Part shown: piece after piece, positions 42,892 to 50,763 of the stretch
How positions within the stretch are numbered: the stretch's first letter is position 1
Layout of the letters: each line of letters starts with the position of its first letter
Source of the DNA: Clostridiales bacterium
GTDB lineage: Bacteria; Bacillota; Clostridia; Lachnospirales; Lachnospiraceae
Length of the DNA: 64,000 bases
Assembly: GCA_020859985.1 (NCBI GenBank)
Contig: JAJBVD010000030.1
Coordinates: 62,001-126,000, forward strand
Direction of reading: 5' to 3'
Translations under genes and position numbers: made by a program
The notes under the pieces: model-generated
What the model was told of the DNA's origin: nothing
What the model saw: the letters and a program-made list of their open reading frames with translations, nothing else
The model's database searches: none

Positions 42892-43578
42892 TTATTTCGT
42901 GTAAACCCCAAACACATTGTACGCCTTCTTCCCCTGCCTGTGTACACCTGTCAGAGAGAACTCGACCCACTCGCCAACGTTTTGTGCATGGTCGCCGATA
43001 CGCTCATAATACTTCGCGATCATCAGCAGGTCAAGGATCTGGTCGTTGGAGAATTTTTCGGTCGCCGCCGGCTCGGTCAGCGTCCTGCGGACCTCATTGA
43101 ACATCGCATCCAGCCGGTCGTCGCTGCTGATGACCTCGCGCGCCAGCTCCAGGTCGCGGTTCACATAAGCTTCGACACTCTTGTTTACCATTCCGACCGT
43201 GAATTCCGCCATCTGTGTGATCGCGACACCCTCAATCGGTACGTCAATGCTGCCGGTCTTTATGATCTCGGCAATATCTGTCGCCTGATCGCCGATGCGT
43301 TCCAGATCCGTGATCATCTTCATGGCTGCGGATATACGGCGCAGGTCGGAAGCCACCGGCTGCTGGCGCAGCAAAAGCTGAAGACTGATGGTCTCGATCG
43401 ACTGCTCCTTCCCGTCGATTTCGTCCTCCAGACGGTCAATTTCTTCCGCGTTCTCCTCGCGTTTTTCCGTGGAAACGAGCAGGCGGTAGGTCTTCATGAT
43501 CGCCTCCTCGCAAAGCATTCCCATCTCAAGCAGCTCTTTCTGGAGCTGATCCAGTTTTTCTACAAAACGATCTCTCAT
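42892..43578 (-). CDS. phoU: Phosphate-signalling protein PhoU
   Basis: About 228 residues from ATG 43578 (MRDRFVEKLDQLQKELLEMG), with GGGGAGG about 11 bases upstream and two bases after the pstB stop; the frame is open further to 43659. Two three-helix bundles with the metal-binding motifs DLERIGDQATDIAE and KYYERIGDHAQNVGEW. PhoU damps phosphate signalling by linking the Pst transporter to the sensor kinase. Confidence 0.93.
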   Translation of the reverse strand: MRDRFVEKLDQLQKELLEMGMLCEEAIMKTYRLLVSTEKREENAEEIDRLEDEIDGKEQSIETISLQLLLRQQPVASDLRRISAAMKMITDLERIGDQATDIAEIIKTGSIDVPIEGVAITQMAEFTVGMVNKSVEAYVNRDLELAREVISSDDRLDAMFNEVRRTLTEPAATEKFSNDQILDLLMIAKYYERIGDHAQNVGEWVEFSLTGVHRQGKKAYNVFGVYTK

Positions 43579-43580
43579 AA

Positions 43581-44333
43581 TCAGCCAAACCTCCCCGTGA
43601 TATATTCCTCTGTTTTTTTGTTCTTCGGCATGGAAAACAATGTCGTGGTGTCGTCGCACTCAATCATCTCACCGAGAAGGAAAAATGCGGTTCTGTCTGA
43701 AACTCTGGCTGCCTGCTGCATATTGTGCGTTACCATCGCGATGGTATATTTTTCTTTCAGTTCCATAACCAGATCTTCAATTCTGGAAGTCGAGATCGGA
43801 TCCAGTGCTGAGGTGGATTCATCCATCAGGAGCACATCCGGTTCCACGGCGAGCGCTCGTGCGATGCAGAGTCTCTGCTGCTGGCCGCCGGACATTCCCA
43901 GTGCGCTCTTTTTCAGGCGGTCCTTCACCTCGTCCCAGATGGCCGCGTCGCGGAGCGCTTTTTCCACGATCTCATCCAGCTTCGCCTTGCTGCGGATTCC
44001 GTGCGTCCTCGGGCCGTACGCTACGTTGTCATAAATGCTCATCGGGAACGGATTCGCCTTCTGGAACACCATTCCGACGCGTTTTCTTAAGCGGTTGACA
44101 TCCATGTTTTTTCCGTAGATGTCCTCGCCGTCCAGGGTAATTTCCCCTGTAATTTTACATCCTTCTACCAGATCGTTCATCCGGTTTAAGGACTTTAAAA
44201 GTGTGGACTTTCCGCAGCCGCTCGGCCCGATAAAGGCCGTGATCTTATTGGCCGGAATCTCAAGATTTACATCCTTGAGAGCGTGGAAGTCCCCATAGTA
44301 CAAGTCTACATGTTTTATGTCGATCTTTCCCAT
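43581..44333 (-). CDS. pstB: Phosphate ABC transporter ATPase
   Basis: A 250-residue ATPase of the high-affinity phosphate importer. Walker A is [13 protein letters not shown], signature [16 protein letters not shown], Walker [14 protein letters not shown], and the H-loop ATVTHN-like segment reads [14 protein letters not shown]. It has the usual length. It is followed almost directly by phoU. Confidence 0.96.
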   Translation of the reverse strand: MGKIDIKHVDLYYGDFHALKDVNLEIPANKITAFIGPSGCGKSTLLKSLNRMNDLVEGCKITGEITLDGEDIYGKNMDVNRLRKRVGMVFQKANPFPMSIYDNVAYGPRTHGIRSKAKLDEIVEKALRDAAIWDEVKDRLKKSALGMSGGQQQRLCIARALAVEPDVLLMDESTSALDPISTSRIEDLVMELKEKYTIAMVTHNMQQAARVSDRTAFFLLGEMIECDDTTTLFSMPKNKKTEEYITGRFG

Positions 44334-44381
44334 TTTATTCGTTCCTCTCGATTTTTCTCTCCTGCCTGACTATTCGAAATT

Positions 44382-44465
44382 TCTTTTCCGTACCTGCGCT
44401 TCTTCTGGTACCGCATATTCTCTCACACATGATAATCCGGAATCTCTTTTCCGTACCTGCGCTTC
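44382..44465. repeat. 21-base direct repeats between pstA and pstB
   Basis: Two identical 21-base copies at 44382-44402 and 44445-44465, starting TCTTTTCCGTACC and ending GCGCTTC, 63 bases apart. They lie in the 214-base gap inside the otherwise tight pst operon, beside a palindromic element. No gene is seen in the gap. Confidence 0.7.
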
Positions 44466-44477
44466 ATTGAATACTTC

Positions 44478-44504
44478 GTAACGGTTCAGTACTTTCACAG
44501 TTAC
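44478..44504. repeat. 27-bp palindromic element, copy 3
   Basis: Arms GTAACGGT and ACAGTTAC with one mismatch, centre TCAGTACTTTC. It is next to GAGGGCTTTTCC, as is copy 2 in the opposite orientation, so the mobile unit may be larger than 27 bases. Confidence 0.7.
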
Positions 44505-44547
44505 GAGGGCTTTTCCCCACATACTGTCCTGAATAGTTACAATGCTT

Positions 44548-45396
44548 CTACTTCTGCCCTTTCATCAGTCTGCCTGCGAGCAGTGAGGAAAGTCCGTTGA
44601 GCAGCAGTACGACGATGACGAGCACGACCGCCGTTGCGTAAGCCTCATCCATGTAAAGTCCCTCGCTGGAGAGCACATACATATGAACCGCAAGCGTACG
44701 CCCGCTGCCGAGCAGGCTGCTCGGTACCTTCGCCACCGTACCGGCTGTGTAGAGAAGCGCCGCGGTCTCGCCTACAATTCTGCCGGTGCCCAGCACAACG
44801 CCGGAAAGGATTCCGGGTATGGCCGTCGGCAATACTACACGAAAGATCGTGCGCAGCTTTCCGGCGCCGACGCCGAAGGATGCCTCCCGATAAGCGTCCG
44901 GAACCGCCAGCAGCGCTTCCTCTGTCGTCCGCATGATCAGCGGAAGGATCATGATGACCAGCGTAAAGGAACCGGACAGAAGGGAAAAGCCCCACCCCAG
45001 CGCGGTTGTGAAAAACAAAAGGCCAAACAAACCAAAAACGATAGAAGGGATACCGGAAAGCGTCTCCGCCGTGATCCGCACAAGGCCGACCAGCTTACTT
45101 CCCTTTTTTGCGTACTCAACCAGGAAAATGGCCGCAAAGATGCCGATCGGCACCGCGATCGCCAGGGATAACGCGGTCATGATCAGGGTATTGATCAGTG
45201 CCGGCATCAGGGAAACGTTATCCGAGGTATATTTCAGAGAAAACAGGCTCGGTTTCAGGTTTGGGATTCCCTTTACCGCAATAAAGCCGATCAGGAAGAC
45301 CAGCACGACTGCCGTGATGATCGCGGCCAGCCAGACCAGACATTTCACGATCGCAGCGAACGGATGGTTTTTGAAATAAGCAATGCTTTTACTCAT
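44548..45396 (-). CDS. pstA: Phosphate ABC transporter permease PstA
   Basis: A 282-residue membrane protein with six helices. The permease loop EALLAVPDAYREASFGVGAG (EAA motif) contacts PstB. It starts inside the last codons of pstC (eight-base overlap), so the two are co-translated. Confidence 0.94.
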   Translation of the reverse strand: MSKSIAYFKNHPFAAIVKCLVWLAAIITAVVLVFLIGFIAVKGIPNLKPSLFSLKYTSDNVSLMPALINTLIMTALSLAIAVPIGIFAAIFLVEYAKKGSKLVGLVRITAETLSGIPSIVFGLFGLLFFTTALGWGFSLLSGSFTLVIMILPLIMRTTEEALLAVPDAYREASFGVGAGKLRTIFRVVLPTAIPGILSGVVLGTGRIVGETAALLYTAGTVAKVPSSLLGSGRTLAVHMYVLSSEGLYMDEAYATAVVLVIVVLLLNGLSSLLAGRLMKGQK

Positions 45397-46246
45397 GCTC
45401 AGCCCTCCTCTTCAGAAGAGACACGCTCAGATTAATGATCAGGATAAAGACGAAAAGGACAACGCCGGTCGCGATCAGCGCCTGACGGTGCAGCCCGGAG
45501 GCATAACCCATCTCAATGACTATGTTTGCCGTCATGGTACGCACACCTTTCAGAAGTCCCTGCGGCATCCAGGTCTGGTTGCCGGCCACCATGATGACGG
45601 CCATCGTCTCACCAATGGAGCGGCCGATTCCCAGTACGATACCCGCGATCACACCGGACTTTGCCGCCGGGATGACCACACAGAACACGCTGCGTTCATG
45701 TGTCGCACCGAGTGCGAGCGAACCTTCATAATAAGCATCCGGTACAGCCAGAATGGCAGGCTCCATGACACCGATGACCGTCGGCAGGATCATGATCCCG
45801 AGCAGGATGCAGGCGGTCAGCATCGTACTGCCGGATTTTCCGGTGAGCGCTTTCATCGTCGGAACAATCCAGACCATACCGAAAAAGCCGTATACGACCG
45901 ACGGGATTCCCGCGAGCAGATTGATCATGGATTTCAGCGGCGAATAGATCCTCTTCGGGCAGTAAAAAGCCAGAAATATCGCGGTCAGCATCGCAATCGG
46001 CACACCGATCAGGATCGAGCCGGCAGTGACAAAAATACTGCCCAGGATAAACGGCAGAATGCCGTATATATTGTTGGACGGCTTCCAGGTCGTCCCCAAC
46101 AGGAAGTCCGGCAGGCCGATCTTCAGCATGGTCGGGATTCCGTTTGCGAAAAGGAACACGCAGATCAGAGCGACTGCCAGAATGGAAAAGCAGGCCGCGA
46201 TCAGAAAGGCGGCCCGCATAAATTTTTCTGAAAATTTCTGTGTCAT
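45389..46246 (-). CDS. pstC: Phosphate ABC transporter permease PstC
   Basis: A 285-residue permease with six helices and the EAA-type loop EPAILAVPDAYYEGSLALGA. GIPSVVYGFFGMVWIVP is a typical PstC segment. It starts two bases after the pstS stop and forms the channel with PstA. Confidence 0.94.
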   Translation of the reverse strand: MTQKFSEKFMRAAFLIAACFSILAVALICVFLFANGIPTMLKIGLPDFLLGTTWKPSNNIYGILPFILGSIFVTAGSILIGVPIAMLTAIFLAFYCPKRIYSPLKSMINLLAGIPSVVYGFFGMVWIVPTMKALTGKSGSTMLTACILLGIMILPTVIGVMEPAILAVPDAYYEGSLALGATHERSVFCVVIPAAKSGVIAGIVLGIGRSIGETMAVIMVAGNQTWMPQGLLKGVRTMTANIVIEMGYASGLHRQALIATGVVLFVFILIINLSVSLLKRRAEHE

Positions 46247-46248
46247 AG

Positions 46249-47136
46249 TTACTCAGCCTCGGTCTCCTCCGGTACGTATGCCGCCACATCTTCCCATGTG
46301 GTGAGCTCGCCGGTGTAGATCATCATAACCTGCTCAGTCGTCAGCTCTGTTACGCCGCTCTCATTGTTTACGATTACTGCGATGCCGTCCTGTGCGATCA
46401 TGGTAGCGGAGATGCCTTCTGCCTCTTCCTCTTCCTTCAGGTCACGGGAAGCCATACCGATGTCATAGTTGCCGTCGATCGTGGAGGTAACGCCTGTGGT
46501 AGAATCGCTCTGCATTACTTCGATCTCAAGGTCTGCGTTTACTTCCGCATAAGCCTCAGCCAGCTTCTCCATTACCGGTGTTACGGAAGAAGAACCGCCG
46601 ACTACGATCTTGCCGGATACGCTGCCGCCTGCAAAAGGCTCTGCATCGCTAAGTGCGATATAACCGTTGTCAGAGATGACTGCCTGACCCTCTTCGCTAA
46701 GGATAAAGTCGATGAAGTCCTGTGCCTCTGCGCTGACCTCTTCCATAGTCAGAATGTTGAACGGACGAACTACCGTGTAATCACCAGACTCTACGTTCTC
46801 TACCGTTGCCTCTACTCCGTCGATCGCAACTGCTGTTACGCTGTCGTCCAGAGAGCCAAGAGAAATGTAACCAATTGCGTTCTCATCGCCTGCAACCTTG
46901 GTCATCATAGCGGATGTGCTGTTCGTGATCTCAGCAGCTTCCGTCGTCATATCTACCTTGTTGCCATCCTCATCCTTCTGCTCTACACCTACCAGCTCGA
47001 TGAACGCTCCGCGTGTGCCTGAGCCATCCTCTCTTGAGCATACGACGATGTCACCGGTTGCGTCTGCCAGTGCTGTTGTGCCAAGGCTTGCTGCCATCAT
47101 TGCCGCGATTACCGCTGCGATTGCTTTTCTTTTCAT
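46249..47136 (-). CDS. pstS: Phosphate-binding protein PstS with permuted halves and no lipobox
   Basis: A 295-residue secreted binding protein. The signal peptide ends LGTTALA and contains no Cys, so it is not a typical lipoprotein. After it comes SREDGSGTRGAFIELVG and AIGYISLGSL, the block that lies in the middle or second half of E. coli-type PstS. The normally N-terminal block follows (VVGGSSSVTPVMEKLAEAY, MASRDLK, QDGIAVIVNNESGV, LTTEQVMMIYTGELTTWEDV). The halves are thus in circularly permuted order. I recall the same order in other Clostridia, so it may be a lineage variant. It is first in the pst operon, with Pho-box-like repeats upstream. Confidence 0.9.
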   Translation of the reverse strand: MKRKAIAAVIAAMMAASLGTTALADATGDIVVCSREDGSGTRGAFIELVGVEQKDEDGNKVDMTTEAAEITNSTSAMMTKVAGDENAIGYISLGSLDDSVTAVAIDGVEATVENVESGDYTVVRPFNILTMEEVSAEAQDFIDFILSEEGQAVISDNGYIALSDAEPFAGGSVSGKIVVGGSSSVTPVMEKLAEAYAEVNADLEIEVMQSDSTTGVTSTIDGNYDIGMASRDLKEEEEAEGISATMIAQDGIAVIVNNESGVTELTTEQVMMIYTGELTTWEDVAAYVPEETEAE

Positions 47137-47204
47137 AATAAATGATCTCCTTTTTCTGATGGAATTCTTGTTTCCTCATTACGGAGATCATTGTAGTCCT
47201 GCTA

Positions 47205-47244
47205 TGTAAAATGCATAATCGGCCTTATGTAAAGAATATGTAAA
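47205..47244 (-). promoter_or_regulatory. Pho-box-like repeats upstream of pstS
   Basis: On the minus strand, TTTACA occurs at 47239-47244 and 47228-47233, exactly 11 bases apart, and again at 47205-47210. Direct TT(A/T/C)ACA repeats with an 11-base period are the known binding site of the Bacillus PhoP regulator. The adjacent PhoB-like regulator is the likely binder. Confidence 0.65.
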
Positions 47245-47379
47245 TTTCAATTCTTTCTTTCAGAAATGTACCTGTTTACAAAAATGCAATTTCATGTTAG
47301 ATTTTATTCAAATATCTCTTTGTGTAATTATTTTTATTATTGAAGTATTAGGCATAACAGTTCTGAAAAGGCGGATTAT

Positions 47380-47622
47380 ATGTTTACAATTGTTTATTCG
47401 AAAAAGGCTCAAAAATTTCTTCAAAAGCAGGATAAAATTACGCAGCGGCGTATTATAGAAGCAATTTCTAAGCTTCCTGCGACAGGTGATATAAAAAAAT
47501 TACAAGGTGTTGATGGTTATCGTTTACGAGTAGGGTCTTTTAGAGTCTTATTCGATGTGAACGGAATTATCATAGATATTCTCGATATTGGAAACCGAGG
47601 ACAGATTTATAAAGGAGTATAA
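47380..47622 (+). CDS. RelE/ParE-family toxin
   Basis: An 80-residue protein: MFTIVYSKKAQKFLQKQDKI, then LPATGDIKKLQGVDGYRLRV, GSFRVLFD and ILDIGNRGQIY. This is the RelE/ParE fold with the usual basic residues. RelE-type members cleave mRNA at the ribosome; ParE-type members act on gyrase, and the sequence does not decide between them. It is one of the few plus-strand genes and its stop is five bases from the next start. Confidence 0.88.
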   Translation: MFTIVYSKKAQKFLQKQDKITQRRIIEAISKLPATGDIKKLQGVDGYRLRVGSFRVLFDVNGIIIDILDIGNRGQIYKGV

Positions 47623-47626
47623 TGTT

Positions 47627-47851
47627 ATGTCAAACGTAAAAGAACGAATTTTAGGCGCAGTGACCATTATGAGTGAAAATGACGCGCAAAAAGTCTGGGA
47701 GCTTATACAGGCAACTTTTCATTTGGCCAATGCAGAAACTGACATCGCTGATGAAGATGAACTTGCCGCTTTCCATGCATTTCATAAAGGGGATCCCGAA
47801 TACCAGCCCTCCATTACTCAGGAGGACTTAATTCGGAACCTGGGGCTGTAG
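47627..47851 (+). CDS. Antitoxin partner of the RelE-type toxin
   Basis: About 74 residues from ATG 47627 (MSNVKERILGAVTIMSENDA), with AAGGAG upstream. The N-terminal VKERILGAVTIMSENDAQKV motif belongs to a short antitoxin type that follows RelE toxins in gut Firmicutes; the rest is acidic. The order is toxin first. Its last 34 bases overlap the end of the convergent kinase gene. Confidence 0.75.
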   Translation: MSNVKERILGAVTIMSENDAQKVWELIQATFHLANAETDIADEDELAAFHAFHKGDPEYQPSITQEDLIRNLGL

Positions 47852-48963
47852 CGGCCCACGATCTCCCGCATCCGCGGCAGCTTCTCTTCCATGTCCGCCA
47901 CCAGCTTCAGCTGCGTGCGGGCGCGGTCAAGGTTTTGCCCTTCCCGGTGGGTCTTGAAATAGTGGTCCCCTTCCAGATAGTCAGTCAGGAAGCGGATGCC
48001 GCACTCAAAGGTCATCAGGATTGCTCCCATCGGCAGCAGTTCCACCTCCGTATTGGTCAGGGAGCCGCCGCAGCCCTCCAGATAGCCTTTCACGTATGTC
48101 TCAAACAGGCGCAGGCTGCAGGATACCTTTGAGAGATCCTGCTCGTCCTCAGCCGCTGTGCTGGCCCCGAAGCGGATCGAATCGCCAAAATCATACAGAG
48201 AAAGTCCTGGCATAACCGTATCCAGATCAACCACACAGATGGCTTTCCCTGTCTTAAGGTCGAACATAATGTTATTAAGCTTCGTGTCATTGTGCGTCAC
48301 GCGAAGCGGCAGAGAACCATCCCGCAGACGATCCGTCAGGGCATGCGCGAGTTCCCGCCGTTCGAGAATGAAGCTGCACTCTTTGCTTACAGACTTTGCC
48401 CGTCCGCAGGAATCCGCCTTCAGAGCCTCTTCAAATTTGCGGAAGCGGTCCGGCGTGTCATGAAAGCGGCAAATTGTCTCATGCAGCGTTTCAGCAGGAA
48501 AGTCAGAAAGCATCTGCTGGAAATGACCGAACGCGACCGCACTCTGATAGAAGTCTTCGTCCTTCTCCACCAGATCGTAGGACACCGCTCCGTCTATAAA
48601 AAGACTGACTCTCCAGCATTCCCCGTCCGCGTCCGTCAAATACATCCTTCCATCCCGCGTGGGAATCAGATTCAGCGTTTCCCGTTCCACATCGCCGCCG
48701 TTTTCCCGGATTTTACTTTTCAGCCAGTCTGTGACCGCGCACACATTCTCCATTAAAGCCTCCGGGTCGGTAAATACCTCCCGGTTGATCTTCTGGAGTA
48801 TGTAGCTGTGCGTTTTTCCTCCCACACCATCCGCGCGGCAGATAACGCGAAACGTGTCGTTGATATGTCCATTTCCAAAGGGAACGCACTCCTGCGGTTC
48901 CCCTTCAAGCATAAACTGCCCTGCCAAAGCAAATAATTTCTGTTGTTTCATGTTTCGTCCCAT
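47818..48963 (-). CDS. Aminoglycoside-phosphotransferase-fold sugar kinase (NahK-like)
   Basis: A 381-residue kinase. It has the opening FGNGHINDTF seen in N-acetylhexosamine 1-kinase, the catalytic loop RVTHNDTKLNNIMFD and the metal-binding VVDLDTVMPGL. NahK-like enzymes phosphorylate GlcNAc or GalNAc at C1. A sugar nucleotidyltransferase overlaps it by 16 bases upstream, which supports a salvage pathway from free hexosamine to UDP-sugar. ATG 48951 is an alternative start. Substrate is inferred. Confidence 0.8.
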   Translation of the reverse strand: MGRNMKQQKLFALAGQFMLEGEPQECVPFGNGHINDTFRVICRADGVGGKTHSYILQKINREVFTDPEALMENVCAVTDWLKSKIRENGGDVERETLNLIPTRDGRMYLTDADGECWRVSLFIDGAVSYDLVEKDEDFYQSAVAFGHFQQMLSDFPAETLHETICRFHDTPDRFRKFEEALKADSCGRAKSVSKECSFILERRELAHALTDRLRDGSLPLRVTHNDTKLNNIMFDLKTGKAICVVDLDTVMPGLSLYDFGDSIRFGASTAAEDEQDLSKVSCSLRLFETYVKGYLEGCGGSLTNTEVELLPMGAILMTFECGIRFLTDYLEGDHYFKTHREGQNLDRARTQLKLVADMEEKLPRMREIVGRYSPRFRIKSS

Positions 48964-49871
48964 AACCTCTGCGGATAAAGCCCTTCGTCCTTCATTCTCT
49001 GAATCGCCGCCATCAGTGCCGGCTTATCTTCTTTATAAGTCACCCCGTACCATTTATCCGGAGTCTTCTCAACCTTCACAGAAGCCTTTCCCTCTGTCAG
49101 CAGCTCATCCACGACAAAGGGCAGGAAGTACTCGCATTTTTGCGGATTTTTTGGCAGATTCTCCGCAAGAAATGTTTGAAAACGCGTATTCAGTTCTGTG
49201 AGAATATCCTCAGAAAATCCCCACATATTCAGGGAAACCGTGGTGTCCGGAGAAAGCTCCGTCCATGTCGCACCACCGTCCTCTGTAAATTCGATCCGGT
49301 CGCCATGCCGCTCAATGCAGGTGTGCTCCGTGATTGTTTTCAGATAACCGTCCTCGTCCGTGCCGCAGACGCCCCGCGCCACGGAACCATTCTCCGTGAG
49401 GGTGTTTTCAAGACGGTAGCCGACCATCATGTAGCGGCCCGGCTCTTCCGATTTCTGTGTGAGGAAATCATAGGCCAGCGCAAATGCGTTTCTTCCATAA
49501 AAATCATCCGCATTGATGACGACCATCGGGCCGTCCGCCACTCCCAGACAGCTTAACACCGCATGTCCGGTACCCCACGGCTTCACACGGCCTTCCGGCA
49601 CGGAAAAGCCTTCCGGAAGGTTGGTGAGTTCCTGATAGACATACACCACCTCGATATGCCCCGCAAGGCGATCACCAATGGCGGCGCGGAAATCCGCCTC
49701 ATTTTCTCTTTTAATGATAAAGATTACCTTTTCAAAACCGGCGCGCACGGCATCATAGACGGAAAAATCCATGATGATATGCCCCTCCGGATCAACCGGA
49801 TCAATCTGTTTGAGTCCTCCGTAACGGCTGCCCATGCCTGCTGCCATTACTACTAATACTGGTTTTTTCAT
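48948..49871 (-). CDS. Sugar nucleotidyltransferase
   Basis: About 307 residues from ATG 49871 (MKKPVLVVMAAGMGSRYGGL), with AAGGAG nine bases upstream; the frame is open to 50003. MAAGMGSRYGGLKQ is the nucleotide-binding loop of NTP-transferases, and GTGHAVLS and INADDFYG (metal-binding acid pair) follow. The length and LNMWGFSEDI segment match the group that pairs with NahK-like kinases. It probably turns hexose- or hexosamine-1-phosphate into a UDP-sugar. Confidence 0.85.
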   Translation of the reverse strand: MKKPVLVVMAAGMGSRYGGLKQIDPVDPEGHIIMDFSVYDAVRAGFEKVIFIIKRENEADFRAAIGDRLAGHIEVVYVYQELTNLPEGFSVPEGRVKPWGTGHAVLSCLGVADGPMVVINADDFYGRNAFALAYDFLTQKSEEPGRYMMVGYRLENTLTENGSVARGVCGTDEDGYLKTITEHTCIERHGDRIEFTEDGGATWTELSPDTTVSLNMWGFSEDILTELNTRFQTFLAENLPKNPQKCEYFLPFVVDELLTEGKASVKVEKTPDKWYGVTYKEDKPALMAAIQRMKDEGLYPQRLWDET

Positions 49872-49911
49872 AATCTGCTGCTCCTTTTTTCTCTTTCTAT
49901 AGCGATGTTTT

Positions 49912-50727
49912 TTATAAGCATTGATGCCGCAGGCACACAGCCGCGCAGTATTCTCCGTCCCGGCCGACGCGGTATTCCTCAAACATATACTCCGCCTGGT
50001 CAAACGACTGCGCGACCGTGACAGAGCTGTTCCTGCGCCAAAGTTCCACGACCGGAATATTCCCTTGCCAGGTTTTGCGCCTCATCTCTGATTGCGGGAC
50101 GCAGGTCTCCTCAATCCGAAAGCAAAAAGAATCCAACGGCAGCCGCAATCCCTGCCCCGTTGCTTTGATAAAACTCTCTTTCAATGTCCAGAGACGGTAA
50201 AAGCGTTCTTCCCGTTCCGTCTCCTCTTTCGCATCCTGCATCCACGAAATCTCATCCCGGCAAAAAAAGCGCCCCGCCAGCTTATCATTCGGCTGTTTCC
50301 GAAATTCGATATCGCAGCCGACATCAGTATCCGCAAACACGGCCATCGCCACCTCATGGGAATGCGAAAGATTGAAATGAAGCCCCGGAAAATCCGGGAG
50401 GTACGGCTTGCCATACATATCTTCTTTTATACAGACAGCCTTCCCGCGCAGGTCACTTCCCGCTTTCCCATTTCTCAGGCCGGGGCTCGTTTGAGGCGGT
50501 TCCGGCCTCCCCTGCTGTTTTTCTGAAGCAGAATATGAGCCCGGCAGATCATATTCCCGCGACCCCCGTTCAAGCAGTATCCCTGCCGCCAGGGAAAGCT
50601 TTTTGTCCTGCTCCATCCGCACACGATCAATCTTTGCCCGCCGCTCTGCGGACATCTCCCTGTAATAGTTCTGAAACACTGCGGGATCATTTAAGCTCTC
50701 TGTACTCATCCAGTACAGTCTTCTCAT
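49912..50727 (-). CDS. Sfp-type 4'-phosphopantetheinyl transferase
   Basis: A 271-residue enzyme that adds phosphopantetheine to carrier-protein serines. Motifs: GLHFNLSHSHEVAMAVF, DVGCDIEF with metal-binding acids, and FYRLWTLKESFIKATGQGL. A polar insert of about 30 residues follows SYSASEKQQGRPEPP. No carrier protein or synthase is present in the window, so the target lies elsewhere. Confidence 0.9.
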   Translation of the reverse strand: MRRLYWMSTESLNDPAVFQNYYREMSAERRAKIDRVRMEQDKKLSLAAGILLERGSREYDLPGSYSASEKQQGRPEPPQTSPGLRNGKAGSDLRGKAVCIKEDMYGKPYLPDFPGLHFNLSHSHEVAMAVFADTDVGCDIEFRKQPNDKLAGRFFCRDEISWMQDAKEETEREERFYRLWTLKESFIKATGQGLRLPLDSFCFRIEETCVPQSEMRRKTWQGNIPVVELWRRNSSVTVAQSFDQAEYMFEEYRVGRDGEYCAAVCLRHQCL

Positions 50728-50763
50728 CGTTTTGCTCCTGTTTCCGTCCGGTGCAGGCGGAAG

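Noticed and set aside
42835-44034. 400-codon plus-strand frame opposite phoU and pstB
   Set aside because: Both minus-strand genes have full family motifs; the plus frame has none.
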